The position numbers were made by a program, and so were the translations under genes. A DNA stretch of 5,263 bases, taken from positions 1-5,263 of the forward strand of contig JADHLS010000472.1 in the NCBI GenBank assembly GCA_016780605.1, given 5' to 3'. The DNA comes from Reyranella sp. (GTDB lineage: Bacteria > Pseudomonadota > Alphaproteobacteria > Reyranellales > Reyranellaceae). A model generated the notes under the pieces. It had not been told where the DNA came from. It worked only from the letters and a program-made list of their open reading frames with translations, and ran no database searches. Each line of letters opens with the position of its first letter. The first letter of the stretch is position 1. Of the stretch, positions 4,653 through 5,263 are shown piece after piece.

Positions 4653-5263
4653 ATGTTGCAAGCAAATCGTCGAATGACTTTGAAGTTGTTGGGCGGTGCG
4701 TCGCTCACCGTCGCGGGCGCGGCCACCTTTCCGCGACTGGCGGCGGCGCAGGAAGATCTCGTCGTTCCCAACACCTATCAGAACTTCAAGCGGGGCACGA
4801 TCAACAGCCTCCATCCGGAGCGCCGCATCTTCAACATCGTGTGGGAGGATCTCGGCCGCGTGAAGATGCGGGCCGCCGACCTCGTCACCAACTATCCGTC
4901 GCTCAAGGAAGGCAACATCGTCGACGTGCACTGGTACGATTACCTCGACTTCATGATTGCCCCGAAGACGCCGCAGGCCGATGCGTCGGCCAAGGCGATG
5001 CTGGCCAAGGGCGCCCGCCTGGAGGGCATCCCGGGCGCGCAGGAGCCGATCAAGCTGTGGCGCATGGACGGCATGGTGACCAAGGTCGATCCGGCGACGA
5101 AGCAGATCTTCCTGATCAACGCCTCGGGCGGCAAGCCGGACGAGCCGTCGCCCGACAGCGGCGAGGTGATCCAGCTGCCGCCGATCCTCTCGGCGGCCGG
5201 TCAGGCAGCCTTCGCCTCGGTCAAGCCGGGTGACGTGCTGATCACGGTGTGGAGCCAGCAGAC
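4653..5263 (+). CDS. Tat-exported protein of unknown function with two internal repeats, 3' end missing
   Basis: The first 203 codons are visible; the gene runs off the right edge. I do not recognise the family. Seen: a twin-arginine signal, NRRMTLK at residues 5-11, then a moderately hydrophobic stretch (12-26) and a likely cleavage after AAA (30-32), so the mature protein should be periplasmic and pre-folded or cofactor-bearing. The mature part holds two similar segments: residues 47-102 (GTINSLHPERRIFNI ... LKEGNIVDVHWYD) and 140-203 (GMVTKVDPATKQIFLI ... VKPGDVLITVWSQ). Each has a strand, a D/H-P turn, a strand, a variable middle and a final (K/P)-(E/P)-G-(N/D)-x-(V/L) strand. This resembles small beta-barrel or OB-like repeats. 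The start at 4653 is supported by AGGA 4 bases upstream and by the position of the RR pair. No catalytic or metal motif is obvious in the visible part. Confidence 0.8.
   Translation, partial: MLQANRRMTLKLLGGASLTVAGAATFPRLAAAQEDLVVPNTYQNFKRGTINSLHPERRIFNIVWEDLGRVKMRAADLVTNYPSLKEGNIVDVHWYDYLDFMIAPKTPQADASAKAMLAKGARLEGIPGAQEPIKLWRMDGMVTKVDPATKQIFLINASGGKPDEPSPDSGEVIQLPPILSAAGQAAFASVKPGDVLITVWSQQ

Noticed and set aside
4463..5233. Plus-strand open frame (256 codons) overlapping the Tat gene in another frame
   Set aside because: It starts at the thiE start region, lacks a ribosome binding site, and reads Arg/Gly-rich nonsense, while the overlapping frame has a Tat signal and a repeated domain.
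1..5263. Mobile elements, CRISPR arrays, phage genes, tRNA or rRNA genes
   Set aside because: I saw no transposase or integrase sequence, no regularly spaced repeats, no terminal repeats, and no tRNA-like cloverleaf or rRNA segments on either strand.

Overview
The window is GC-rich, densely packed chromosomal DNA that looks alphaproteobacterial; a Rhodospirillales/Rhizobiales-type lineage is my inference from protein style and gene order, not a database result. I see no mobile element, CRISPR array, tRNA or rRNA. There are seven protein genes, two of them cut by the window edges.

Left block (1-2660): an EF-P island. On the minus strand, read right to left, lie a MmcQ/YjbR-family gene (1620-1240), efp for elongation factor P (1163-594) and the 5' part of an inositol-monophosphatase-family gene (589 to the left edge). 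Diverging on the plus strand is epmA (1665-2660), the lysyl-tRNA-synthetase paralogue that in other bacteria puts (R)-beta-lysine on the conserved lysine of EF-P. Enzyme and substrate are thus encoded within 500 bases of each other, with only the small MmcQ gene between. A strong two-part stem-loop (1194-1226) fills the mmcQ-efp gap and may be the 5' leader of the efp message.

Middle block (2670-3828): a secreted right-handed beta-helix protein of unknown function on the minus strand (3629-2670), converging on epmA with a 9-base gap. Its upstream region holds a good sigma70-like promoter (17-base spacer) overlapped by two abutting perfect inverted repeats, with a third repeat further upstream. 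This suggests a regulated gene.

Right block (3829-5263): thiE, thiamine-phosphate synthase, on the minus strand (4464-3829), standing without other thi genes in view and followed at its stop codon by a GC-rich hairpin. Diverging from it is the start of a Tat-exported protein (4653 to the right edge) that I cannot name. Its visible part appears to be two diverged copies of one small beta-rich domain.

Most genes here are familiar housekeeping families. The least explained items are the beta-helix gene with its operator-like repeats, the efp leader hairpin, and the two-repeat Tat protein. I found no convincing evidence of a wholly new multi-gene system.
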